Assembly: GCA_964433645.1 (NCBI GenBank)
Contig: CAYSSK010000040.1
Coordinates: 1 to 31,718 of the forward strand
Length of the DNA stretch: 31,718 nt
Reading direction: 5' to 3'
DNA from: Desulfofustis sp964433645
GTDB taxonomy: Bacteria > Desulfobacterota > Desulfobulbia > Desulfobulbales > Desulfocapsaceae
Every line of letters begins with the position of its first letter. The first letter of the stretch is position 1. This document shows, piece after piece, positions 22,980-29,666 of this stretch. The notes beneath the pieces were generated by a model, which saw only the letters and a program-made list of their open reading frames with translations, was not told the origin of the DNA and made no database searches. Both the position numbers and the translations under genes were made by a program.

Positions 22980-24163
22980 AGTCGTATCGGCAGACGCTGG
23001 CCGAGCTCGGTGATGCCGGGATGCTGCGCCGTCTTCGGCCCTATGGCCGGCGCGGCGGTTCAACAATCGAGGATGGTGGCCGGGCGCTGCTCAACCTCAG
23101 CTCCAACGACTACCTCGGGCTGGCCGGCGATAGCGACCTGCTGGCCGGTTTCTACGAGACGATGGCCGCCGGCGGGCCGGCGCTGCTGGAGCGTTTTGCG
23201 CTTGGTACCGCGTCGTCGCGGCTGCTCACCGGCGACACCGCGGTGGCCCACCTGCTCGAAGCCCGACTGGCCGAACTCTACGGCCGTTCCGCGCTGCTGT
23301 TCAACTCCGGCTACCATGCCAATATCGGCATTTTACCGGCCCTGCTCGGTAAAAAAGACCTGATCGTCTCAGACAAGCTCAATCACGCCTCTCTGCATGA
23401 CGGTCTGCGCATCGGCCGCGCCTCCTGCAAGCGTTTCAACCACCGTGACTACGAGCATCTGCGCCGGCTGCTCGAACGTGAGCGGCAGCGGTATGACCGG
23501 GTGGTCATTGTCAGCGAGTCGATCTTCAGCATGGACGGCGATTGTGCCGATCTGGCCCGGTTGGTCGAGCTCAAACGTGAATTCGACTGCCTGCTCTATG
23601 TCGATGAGGCCCATGGCATCGGTGTCCGAGGCGAGCGCGGGCTCGGTCTGGCCGAAGAAAGCGGGCTGCCGGCCGAGATCGATCTGCTCGTCGGCACCTT
23701 CGGCAAAGCGTGCGGCTCGGTTGGCGCGTTTCTGATCTGCAGCGAGGATATCCGTGACTATCTGATCAATCACAGCCGCTCGCTGATCTTCACCACGGCG
23801 CTGCCGCCGGTGGTGCTCTCCTGGAATCTGTTTATCCTGGAGCGCATTCCAGCGATGGTCGAGCAGCGCCGGCAGCTGAAAATACTGAGCGATCGTTTCC
23901 GCACCGCCCTGCTGGAGCGCCGGTTGCCGACCGCCGGCTCTTCCAGCATCGTGCCGGTGATCGTCGGCAGCGCCGAGCGCACCGTGGCCGGCGCCGCGTA
24001 TCTGCGGGAGCAGGGATTTCTCGTCCTGCCGGTACGGCCGCCCACCGTGCCGCAGGGAACTTCTCGTTTTCGCTTGTCATTGACCGCGGCGCTGGGCTGG
24101 GAGCAGATCGACAGCGTGCCCGGATTGATCGGAGATTGGCTGGCCGGCGGCAGGATGTCATGA
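22976..24163 (+). CDS. bioF: 8-amino-7-oxononanoate synthase
   Basis: 395 residues, PLP enzyme that condenses pimeloyl-ACP with alanine to KAPA. Markers: LLNLSSNDYLGLAGD near the N terminus, GTASSRLLTGDTAVAHLLEA, FNSGYHANIGILPAL, the PLP Asp in VDEAHGIGVRGERG, and the Schiff-base Lys in LVGTFGKACGSVGAF. The GTG start 22976 overlaps the bioA stop (GTGA) and has GAGG-rich sequence before it; the frame extends further upstream only inside bioA. Confidence 0.95.
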   Translation: MKSYRQTLAELGDAGMLRRLRPYGRRGGSTIEDGGRALLNLSSNDYLGLAGDSDLLAGFYETMAAGGPALLERFALGTASSRLLTGDTAVAHLLEARLAELYGRSALLFNSGYHANIGILPALLGKKDLIVSDKLNHASLHDGLRIGRASCKRFNHRDYEHLRRLLERERQRYDRVVIVSESIFSMDGDCADLARLVELKREFDCLLYVDEAHGIGVRGERGLGLAEESGLPAEIDLLVGTFGKACGSVGAFLICSEDIRDYLINHSRSLIFTTALPPVVLSWNLFILERIPAMVEQRRQLKILSDRFRTALLERRLPTAGSSSIVPVIVGSAERTVAGAAYLREQGFLVLPVRPPTVPQGTSRFRLSLTAALGWEQIDSVPGLIGDWLAGGRMS

Positions 24164-24840
24164 TCATCGATTGGTGTGCCCGCGGTGGTGGCCGCGATTT
24201 GATCGTTTTCTGCAATGGCTGGGGAATGGACCGGTGGCCGCTGAGCGGGCTGGCCACGGATTCTTTTGATGTGGTGGTGCTGTCCGACTATCATCGGCTT
24301 GACGGGTTCGAGTCGGTGCGGGCGGAACTGCCGGGCTATCAGCGCTGCTATTTGATCTGCTGGTCGATGGGGGTCTGGGCCGGACAGCGATTGTTCGGCC
24401 GGGATAAAGATCTGTTCGCCCGGCGGATCGCAATCAACGGCACCCTGCGGCCCATTGACGATCGCTTCGGGATCCCGGTGGAGATTTTTTCGACCACGCT
24501 GCAGGAGTTTTCACCGTCGGTCCTGGAGCGGTTCTACCGCCGGATGTGCAAGGAGCCCGGCGTCTTTGCCTTTTTCCACGAGCATCGGCCGCGGCGCAGC
24601 CCGGCAAGTCAGCGTCAAGAACTGGTTGCCCTGCAGTCCGGGGCGGCAGACGAGACGTTGACGCCGACCCTCTATGATGACGTGATCATCTCCCGCAACG
24701 ACCTGATTATCCCGACCGGCAATCAGCAGGCCTTCTGGCGGGACCGGCGCGTTATTGACATAGACGGCTGTCATTATCCGTTCCCCCGCTGGCGAAGTTG
24801 GTCCGATATCCTTGAGCTGGTGCGTGGCGATGGGCGGTAA
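24160..24840 (+). CDS. bioG: Pimeloyl-ACP methyl ester esterase BioG
   Basis: 226 residues, alpha/beta hydrolase of the BioG (DUF452) type that frees pimeloyl-ACP from its methyl ester. It starts MIIDWCARGGGRDLIVFCNG, giving the family's FxxGWGMD pattern (CNGWGMDRWP). The nucleophile is Ser69 in ICWSMGVWAG, and the catalytic His is probably His205 in DGCHYPF. It replaces BioH, which is longer and has a GWSLGG elbow. ATG 24160 overlaps the bioF stop (ATGA). Confidence 0.9.
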   Translation: MIIDWCARGGGRDLIVFCNGWGMDRWPLSGLATDSFDVVVLSDYHRLDGFESVRAELPGYQRCYLICWSMGVWAGQRLFGRDKDLFARRIAINGTLRPIDDRFGIPVEIFSTTLQEFSPSVLERFYRRMCKEPGVFAFFHEHRPRRSPASQRQELVALQSGAADETLTPTLYDDVIISRNDLIIPTGNQQAFWRDRRVIDIDGCHYPFPRWRSWSDILELVRGDGR

Positions 24841-25606
24841 AGGCGGCGTTGTCAAGGAGCGGGTTGCCCGGGCCTTTCTGCGCGGCCGGCGGACTTACGA
24901 CCGTGAGGCGGTGATTCAGCGAGCCGTCAACGAGCGGCTGCTGCGCCTGCTCGAGCGGGGGCCGGGCAGGATGCGGCGCGTTCTCGAGGTGGGCTGTTGC
25001 ACCGGCATGCTCACCGAGGAGATCGTTCGCCGGTACACCCCGGAGATGCTCTTCGTCAACGACCTGGTGGAGCAGTTCTTCGACACGGTCAGCGCCCGGC
25101 TGCCGGATGGAGAACGGGTGCGGCTGCGACCTTGTTTCGGCGATATCGAACGGTGCGAGCTGCCCGGCGATATTGACCTGGTCGTCTCCAGCTCGACGCT
25201 GCAATGGCTCGATGACCTCGAACCGTTTTTTGCCAGGATGGCTGCCGCGCTGGTGCCTGGTGGCCGGCTGCTCTTCTCCATGTTCGGCCGGGAAACGCTC
25301 GCCGAGGTTACCGAGCTGACCGGCGCCGGCCTGCACTATCCGTCTTTTCGGCAGGTGCGGGACGGCCTTGACCGGCGCTTCCGGATCGACTCGAGCGAGG
25401 TGATCCGCGACCGGTTGTCCTTTCCTGACCCCCGGGCGGTCCTGCGCCATATCCAGGCCACCGGGGTCGGCGGGGTTGGCGGTTATACCTGGACGCCGCG
25501 ACGATTGGAGCATTTCTGCCAGGAGTACCGGCGCCGCTTTGGTGATAGGCAGTCCGTCTCCCTGAGCTATGTCAGTTATCTCTTTGCTGCTGAAAAAAGA
25601 CCATGA
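24830..25606 (+). CDS. bioC: Malonyl-ACP O-methyltransferase BioC
   Basis: 258 residues, SAM methyltransferase that caps malonyl-ACP so it can be elongated to the pimeloyl chain. It has the BioC N-terminal mark RRTYDREAVIQRAVNERLL, SAM motif I VLEVGCCTGMLTE (51-63), motif II around LFVNDLVEQF, and VVSSSTLQWLDDLEPFF, a block typical of BioC. GGYTWTPRRLEHF near the end also fits. ATG 24830 overlaps the end of bioG by 11 bases; a TTG at 24812 and a GTG at 24824 are in frame but less likely. Confidence 0.94.
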   Translation: MGGKGGVVKERVARAFLRGRRTYDREAVIQRAVNERLLRLLERGPGRMRRVLEVGCCTGMLTEEIVRRYTPEMLFVNDLVEQFFDTVSARLPDGERVRLRPCFGDIERCELPGDIDLVVSSSTLQWLDDLEPFFARMAAALVPGGRLLFSMFGRETLAEVTELTGAGLHYPSFRQVRDGLDRRFRIDSSEVIRDRLSFPDPRAVLRHIQATGVGGVGGYTWTPRRLEHFCQEYRRRFGDRQSVSLSYVSYLFAAEKRP

Positions 25607-26319
25607 ACAACCACCAGTCTGCCGCACCCGCTCCCATTATCATGATCTCCGGCATCGATACCGGCATCGGCAAGACCGTGGCCACCGGCCTGCTGGCACG
25701 CTGGCTGCAGGACACCGGCCGCCGCGTGATCACGATGAAGATGGTCCAGACCGGCTGCGCCAATCTCAGTGAAGATATCGTCGCGCACCGGCAACTGGCC
25801 GGCCTGCCGCTGCAGGAGGAAGATGCCGTCGGGTTGACCTGCCCGTATGTCTTTCCGGTGCCTTGTTCACCGCACTTGGCGGCGCGACTCGACGGGCGCC
25901 GGATTGAACCGCAGGTCATCGCGGAGCATGCCCGCCAATTGGCCGACAGCTCTGAGTATGAGTATGTGCTCGCCGAAGGGGCCGGCGGACTGTTCGTGCC
26001 TCTCAACGAAGCGGCGCTGCTGATCGACCTGCCCGCAGAACAGCGGTGGCCGGTGATCCTCGTCACCAGTCCGCGGCTCGGTTCGATCAACCACACCCTG
26101 GCGGCGCTCGAGGCGATCGAGCACCGCGGTATCAGATTGCAGGGGTTGATCTACAACCTGGCCGATGCCCCGGGTACCGATCCGCGCATCGTCGACGATT
26201 CCCGTCAGCTGTTTGCCCGGCGGCTGCGGGAGATGGGGGGTGCCGAGCGGCTCTGCGACCTGCCGGCGGTGTCCTGCACGCCGTCTTATTGTGTTGATTT
26301 TTCGCCGCTCTTCGATTGA
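25603..26319 (+). CDS. bioD: Dethiobiotin synthetase
   Basis: 238 residues, ATP-dependent carboxylase forming the ureido ring of dethiobiotin. P-loop GIDTGIGKT is at 17-25. The DAPA/CO2 lysine is K46 in MKMVQTG (KPVxSG in E. coli; here Met replaces Pro). The acidic loop is VLAEGAGGLFVPL, and the adenine-binding region is around LIYNLAD. The ATG overlaps the bioC stop (ATGA). Last enzyme gene of the biotin cluster. Confidence 0.95.
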   Translation: MNNHQSAAPAPIIMISGIDTGIGKTVATGLLARWLQDTGRRVITMKMVQTGCANLSEDIVAHRQLAGLPLQEEDAVGLTCPYVFPVPCSPHLAARLDGRRIEPQVIAEHARQLADSSEYEYVLAEGAGGLFVPLNEAALLIDLPAEQRWPVILVTSPRLGSINHTLAALEAIEHRGIRLQGLIYNLADAPGTDPRIVDDSRQLFARRLREMGGAERLCDLPAVSCTPSYCVDFSPLFD

Positions 26320-26363
26320 AGGGCGGCCGCTTTCGATACCGATTCAGCCAGGAGCATAAAGAG

Positions 26364-26561
26364 ATGCCAAAGATCTGCCTCAGTTGTGTCTTCTTCCGCC
26401 TTGAGGACCGTTATTCCGGGCGCTGCCGGGTCGATCGCGGCAGCGTCGACCCGCAGGCCTACCCGATGAAGCTTCACCAGGATCAATGCGATCGCTGGCG
26501 GGATGCCGGCCAGCGCTACTTCATCCGCACCGGCTGGCTCAAGAAACAGGAGGAGTGTTAG
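26364..26561 (+). CDS. Small Cys-rich protein of unknown function
   Basis: 65 residues. It starts MPKICLSCVFFRLEDRYSGR and has a CxxC pair, then C-R and C-DRW, four cysteines spaced as in a small metal-binding or treble-clef-like fold, plus a final Cys. There is no signal peptide. AGGA lies about 10 bases upstream of ATG 26364. It is 44 bases after bioD on the same strand and so probably the tail of the bio operon; its link to biotin is only positional. Confidence 0.65.
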   Translation: MPKICLSCVFFRLEDRYSGRCRVDRGSVDPQAYPMKLHQDQCDRWRDAGQRYFIRTGWLKKQEEC

Positions 26562-26596
26562 CAGTCAGCCCGATCTCTCCCTGTATATACCCCTTG

Positions 26597-26616
26597 ACCC
26601 GGCAGCTGTGCCGGGT
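26597..26616 (+). terminator. Hairpin after the bio operon, possible terminator
   Basis: ACCCGGCA-GCTG-TGCCGGGT, a perfect 8-bp stem with a 4-base loop, 36 bases after the last gene of the biotin operon. No U tract follows (GTCTAAAAG), so it may act as an RNA 3' stabiliser or a weak terminator. Confidence 0.35.
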
Positions 26617-26659
26617 GTCTAAAAGTGAACCAGATTACCACTGTGTGCCATCGGAAAAC

Positions 26660-26676
26660 TGTCTAAAAATAAGGCA
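26660..26676. promoter_or_regulatory. Inverted repeat, candidate binding site of the response regulator
   Basis: TGTCTA-AAAAT-AAGGCA, the same layout as TGCCTA-TTATT-TAGGCA at 27524-27540. A partial copy (TGTCTA-AAAGT-GAACCA) lies 44 bases upstream at 26616-26632, four helical turns away. The site is about 110 bases upstream of the sigma-54 promoter, a normal distance for an activator site. Confidence 0.55.
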
Positions 26677-26772
26677 GTCGCTCAATCGATCGGTCTTGGG
26701 CGGAGATTTTTATGAAATATATATTACATAAATATAATAACATGTGAGCTTCTCTAAGTTTTTTGCTCGTGG

Positions 26773-26790
26773 TGGCACGGTCCCTGCAAA
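26773..26790 (+). promoter_or_regulatory. sigma-54 promoter
   Basis: TGGCACG-GTCC-CTGCAAA fits the -24/-12 consensus TGGCACG-N4-TTGCA with one mismatch and exact GG-N10-GC spacing (GG 26774-26775, GC 26786-26787). Transcription should start near 26799. It lies in the region before the Met-rich periplasmic protein and needs an activator such as the sigma-54 response regulator encoded downstream. Confidence 0.8.
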
Positions 26791-26906
26791 TAGAGAATAC
26801 GACACCGTGGCGCATGATCAAGAGCCGGGCCATGGACGGCCCCTACGATCAGCGCACTATCGGCCTGCAGGAGGCCAACACGAAAAAAATGAAAAGGAGA
26901 CAAGGC

Positions 26907-27332
26907 ATGAAAAAAATCATTATCACAGCGATTCTTGTCGTCGGACTAGCCGCAGGTTATGCAGTTGCCCACAACAGCGATTGGGGAATGAGAGGAAACG
27001 GCGGCCACATGATGGGGGGCGGCCAGTATGGCATGATGCACCACGGCATGATGAGAGGCGGCCAGTCAATGATGGGGCCGGGCATGATGGGTGGCGCCGG
27101 TGGGTATATGGATTGTCCGGGAGCACGTTCGTTTGGTAACGGTCGGTGGACCGGTGAGCCACAGCAACAATTTCTCGACGATACCGTGGAGTTGCGAAAA
27201 GAGCTTCATGACAAGTATTTCGCCTATCAGGAGGCGCGGAGAAATCCGGGCACCACCCAAGATCAATTGGTCTCGATCGAGAAAGAAATAGTCGATCTGC
27301 GCAGCCAGTTGCAGGAACGAGCTCAGCGATAA
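26907..27332 (+). CDS. ZraP-like Met/His-rich periplasmic metal-binding protein
   Basis: 141 residues. MKKIIITAILVVGLAAGYAVA is a signal peptide. Residues about 30-65 are very rich in Met, Gly and His (GHMMGGGQYGMMHHGMMRGG followed by QSMMGPGMMGG), fit to bind soft metals; one Cys follows (MDCPG). The second half (from QQQFLDDTVELRKELHDKY) is a charged helical region, like the Spy/CpxP/ZraP (LTxxQ) chaperone-type proteins. ATG 26907 has AAGGAG 8 bases upstream; upstream frame to 26763 would cover the promoter and is rejected. Together with the kinase and regulator downstream it matches the ZraP-ZraSR envelope and metal stress system of enteric bacteria. It is followed by a strong terminator. 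Confidence 0.82.
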   Translation: MKKIIITAILVVGLAAGYAVAHNSDWGMRGNGGHMMGGGQYGMMHHGMMRGGQSMMGPGMMGGAGGYMDCPGARSFGNGRWTGEPQQQFLDDTVELRKELHDKYFAYQEARRNPGTTQDQLVSIEKEIVDLRSQLQERAQR

Positions 27333-27356
27333 AACAATAGTAAGAAAAACCTATCG

Positions 27357-27383
27357 GGCCGGCGTTTCGCCGGCCTTTTTTTT
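27357..27383 (+). terminator. Rho-independent terminator
   Basis: GGCCGGCG-TTT-CGCCGGCC, a perfect 8-bp GC stem followed by eight T. It lies 25 bases after the ZraP-like gene, isolating that sigma-54 transcript from the regulator operon. Confidence 0.92.
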
Positions 27384-27504
27384 ACGCAAACCCTATTGTT
27401 TAACCGGTTTTCGGGCCGATCGGCACATCATCGCCTGACCGGTGCAGTCTGCTGCTTGATTGATGCATGGAATCCTGCTGCGAAACACCGGGATGCGGTA
27501 ACCC

Positions 27505-27533
27505 TTAACAGCACGGACGATAGTGCCTATTAT
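27505..27533 (+). promoter_or_regulatory. sigma-70 promoter of the SHOCT-kinase-regulator operon
   Basis: TTAACA (27505-27510), a 17-base spacer and TATTAT (27528-27533), five of six matches in each box. It lies about 90 bases upstream of the SHOCT gene start. The -10 falls inside the inverted repeat at 27524-27540. Confidence 0.65.
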
Positions 27534-27540
27534 TTAGGCA
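27524..27540. promoter_or_regulatory. Inverted repeat over the -10, candidate operator
   Basis: TGCCTA-TTATT-TAGGCA, perfect 6-bp arms, extendable to 10 bases with one mismatch (ATAG outside left, GTAT outside right). It matches the site upstream of the sigma-54 promoter (26660-26676). Binding here would cover the -10 and should block RNA polymerase, which suggests negative autoregulation. Confidence 0.6.
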
Positions 27541-27622
27541 GTATCTACTTTATAAACGGGGAGTTGCCGCGCGGTTTTTGCCGGACGACCAGCTCCCCTT
27601 CGAAATAATGGAGATTTCCACA

Positions 27623-27877
27623 ATGTATGGACACAGAGCAGGTGCTTCTGATTGGTTGTGCGGGTTCGGAACCATGTTCCCCCATCCCTTCGGCATGATC
27701 GCCACGATCCTTTTTTGGCTTGTTGTCATCGTCTTGGCCGTGAAATTATTTTACTATCTGTTCTCTGCTACGTCCGGTCGTAACGGATCGAGTTCCTTGA
27801 AAATAGCCAAGGATCGTTATGCCGCCGGCGAGATCAGCAAAGAGGAATTTCACCAGTTGAAGAAAGATCTCACATGA
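27623..27877 (+). CDS. SHOCT-domain membrane peptide
   Basis: 84 residues. One membrane helix (FGMIATILFWLVVIVLAVKL) is followed by a linker and a C-terminal SHOCT motif (LKIAKDRYAAGEISKEEFHQ, then LKKDL), a short module found at the ends of many small membrane proteins. ATG 27623 has GGAG 9 bases upstream; ATG 27608 is an alternative. It is the first gene behind the autoregulated promoter and directly precedes the sensor kinase, so it may modulate the kinase; this is inference from position. Confidence 0.8.
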   Translation: MYGHRAGASDWLCGFGTMFPHPFGMIATILFWLVVIVLAVKLFYYLFSATSGRNGSSSLKIAKDRYAAGEISKEEFHQLKKDLT

Positions 27878-27928
27878 ATGCGGCCGGTGCACGCAACGAA
27901 GATCTTTCAGAGCGAAGGGACCGGTGAC

Positions 27929-29662
27929 ATGGCCGGCGACGGTTCCCCGAAAAGCAGCTTCTTCCGCAGCAACTTATTGTTCCAGCCCTCCAAGGCCGCT
28001 GTCGGTGTCTTGGTCGCCACGATCGTTCTAGCCGTTGTGCTCGCACTGTCGACGCTGCAGAATATCAATCGAGAGCAGCAGCTTATGGAGCGCTTCATGC
28101 TCCAGAAGGCGGAGACCGTCATCAGATCGGTGCGAGCTGCTCTGAGAGCCTCAATGATGTACCGGATGATGGGCCAGGGAGACGCGCTGCAGACATTGCT
28201 GACCGAGAGTGGCAGGGAGAAGGACATCGCCTTCATCGTGGTGGCCGATCAGGATGCACGGGTCATAGCACAGACGGAAAATGTACCGGATGTGCGGACG
28301 ATGGTTGCCGGCGCCAACGCGCAGGGCGCCGGCGATCGATTGCGCTCTTCTTTAGATGAGCAGGCCGGACTATTTGTTGTCAGCGCACGGCTCACCGGTT
28401 GGGGGACGGATACCCGTAGATCGATGATGCCGATGCATCGGCTGCACGGGCACGGCGAGACTGCGCGCCTCGATGGCGCGATTATCGCCGTCGGCTTGTA
28501 CACTGAGGCATTCGACGAGGCGAGACGGCAGGATGTGCGGCATGCCATTTTTATGGGTGCGCTCCTGTTTTTGGTCGGTAGTGCCGGTCTCTATGCCTTG
28601 TTTCTCTATCAGGGGATGCGGGTAGCGAAAATGACGCTGGCCAACATGAAACTGTACACCGCCAATGTGGTGGACAGTATCCCTCTGGGCATCGTTACTC
28701 TGGATAAGGCGCAGCGGGTCGCCTCCTGCAACCGCATCGGAGAAGAGATAATCGGCCGGTCGGTTGATGCGCTTCGCGGCCTGCCGTTGCCGGAGATTCT
28801 CCCTGGTTGCGGCGGTGATGCCGCGTCTGTCGGTATGGTGGATCTGGATCGCCGGATAGACTGTGAAATGGCCGATGGCCGGCGGCTGCCGCTGCAGATC
28901 GGCGAGGCGCCGCTGCACAATACCGCCGGTCAGGCGATCGGCACCGTGCTGGTGATTCGGGATATGACGCTGATCCGGGACATGGAGCAGCAGCTCGAAC
29001 GATCGAGAAGAATGGCCGCCTTGGGCAAGATGGCGGCTGGAATTGCCCACGAGATCCGCAATCCGCTCGGCACGCTGCGCGGATTTGCCCACCTGTTCCG
29101 CACCCAGGAAAAGGTGATCGAAGACAACAAGAAATATGCCGAATTGATGATCGGCGAAGTGGACCGGTTAAATCGCATCGTTTCCGGTCTGCTGCAGTTT
29201 GCCAGGCCGCGGGAGCCGAGTGTTGAGCTCGTCGATCTCGACGAACTGTTTAGGCGAACCTTCGCCCTGCTGGCAAACGATTTCGCCGAGCACCGACTGA
29301 CGGCCCATCGCCAGCAGGGGGTCGGCATCAAGGTGGAGGCCGACCCGGACTTGTTGCTGCAGGTCTTGATGAACCTGCTGAAAAACAGCGTTAACGCCAC
29401 ACCCGCCGGCGGCGAGGTGTCGCTGCGCGCTGCGGCGGACGACCGGCAGGTGAGTATAGTTGTCGCCGATACCGGCAGCGGCATCAGGGACGAGGATAAA
29501 GAGCGGATGTTCGACCCGTTTTTTACCACCAGAAAGAACGGCGTCGGCCTCGGCCTGGCGGTCAGTCACCAGATTATCGAGCAGCATCATGGCAGCATCG
29601 AGGTCCGAACCGTTCCGGGGGAGGGGACCGAGGTAGAGATCATGCTACCCAAAAAGAGGTGA
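27929..29662 (+). CDS. ZraS-like membrane sensor histidine kinase
   Basis: 577 residues from ATG 27929, which has GAAGGGA upstream; ATG 27878 (594 residues, directly after the SHOCT stop) is possible. Layout: first membrane helix (AAVGVLVATIVLAVVLALST), a periplasmic sensor of about 150 residues, second helix (FMGALLFLVGSAGLYALFLY), a PAS domain (TANVVDSIPLGIVTLDKAQR), and a HisKA domain with phosphoacceptor His at about 374 in AGIAHEIRNPLGTLRGFAHL. The ATPase domain follows, with N box LLKNSVNATPAGGEV, G1 DTGSGIRDED and FDPFFTTRKNGVGLGLAVSH. The sensor carries a Met/His-rich stretch MMPMHRLHGHGE that could bind metal. Partner: the response regulator starting 4 bases downstream. Confidence 0.92.
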   Translation: MAGDGSPKSSFFRSNLLFQPSKAAVGVLVATIVLAVVLALSTLQNINREQQLMERFMLQKAETVIRSVRAALRASMMYRMMGQGDALQTLLTESGREKDIAFIVVADQDARVIAQTENVPDVRTMVAGANAQGAGDRLRSSLDEQAGLFVVSARLTGWGTDTRRSMMPMHRLHGHGETARLDGAIIAVGLYTEAFDEARRQDVRHAIFMGALLFLVGSAGLYALFLYQGMRVAKMTLANMKLYTANVVDSIPLGIVTLDKAQRVASCNRIGEEIIGRSVDALRGLPLPEILPGCGGDAASVGMVDLDRRIDCEMADGRRLPLQIGEAPLHNTAGQAIGTVLVIRDMTLIRDMEQQLERSRRMAALGKMAAGIAHEIRNPLGTLRGFAHLFRTQEKVIEDNKKYAELMIGEVDRLNRIVSGLLQFARPREPSVELVDLDELFRRTFALLANDFAEHRLTAHRQQGVGIKVEADPDLLLQVLMNLLKNSVNATPAGGEVSLRAAADDRQVSIVVADTGSGIRDEDKERMFDPFFTTRKNGVGLGLAVSHQIIEQHHGSIEVRTVPGEGTEVEIMLPKKR

Positions 29663-29666
29663 AACG

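Larger units (their letters stand above)
26562..26906 (+). promoter_or_regulatory. 345-base control region of the ZraP-like gene
   Basis: No gene is seen here. In order: a strong 8-bp hairpin (26597-26616), two copies of TGTCTAAAA (26616-26624 and 26660-26668), the second part of the inverted repeat TGTCTA-N5-AAGGCA, an AT-rich stretch around 26711-26743 that could bend, a sigma-54 promoter at 26773-26790, and a leader of about 110 bases to the start codon. This is the usual order of a sigma-54 target: activator site, bend, promoter. Confidence 0.65.

Noticed and set aside
21369..23066. Minus-strand open frame of 565 codons
   Set aside because: Antisense to bioB, bioA and the start of bioF; composition (Arg, Gly, Pro, His, Asp-rich) is typical of a shadow frame.
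27559..27580. Second sigma-54 promoter in front of the SHOCT gene
   Set aside because: A GG-N10-GC spacing can be found, but the surrounding bases do not fit the consensus, while a good sigma-70 promoter lies just upstream.
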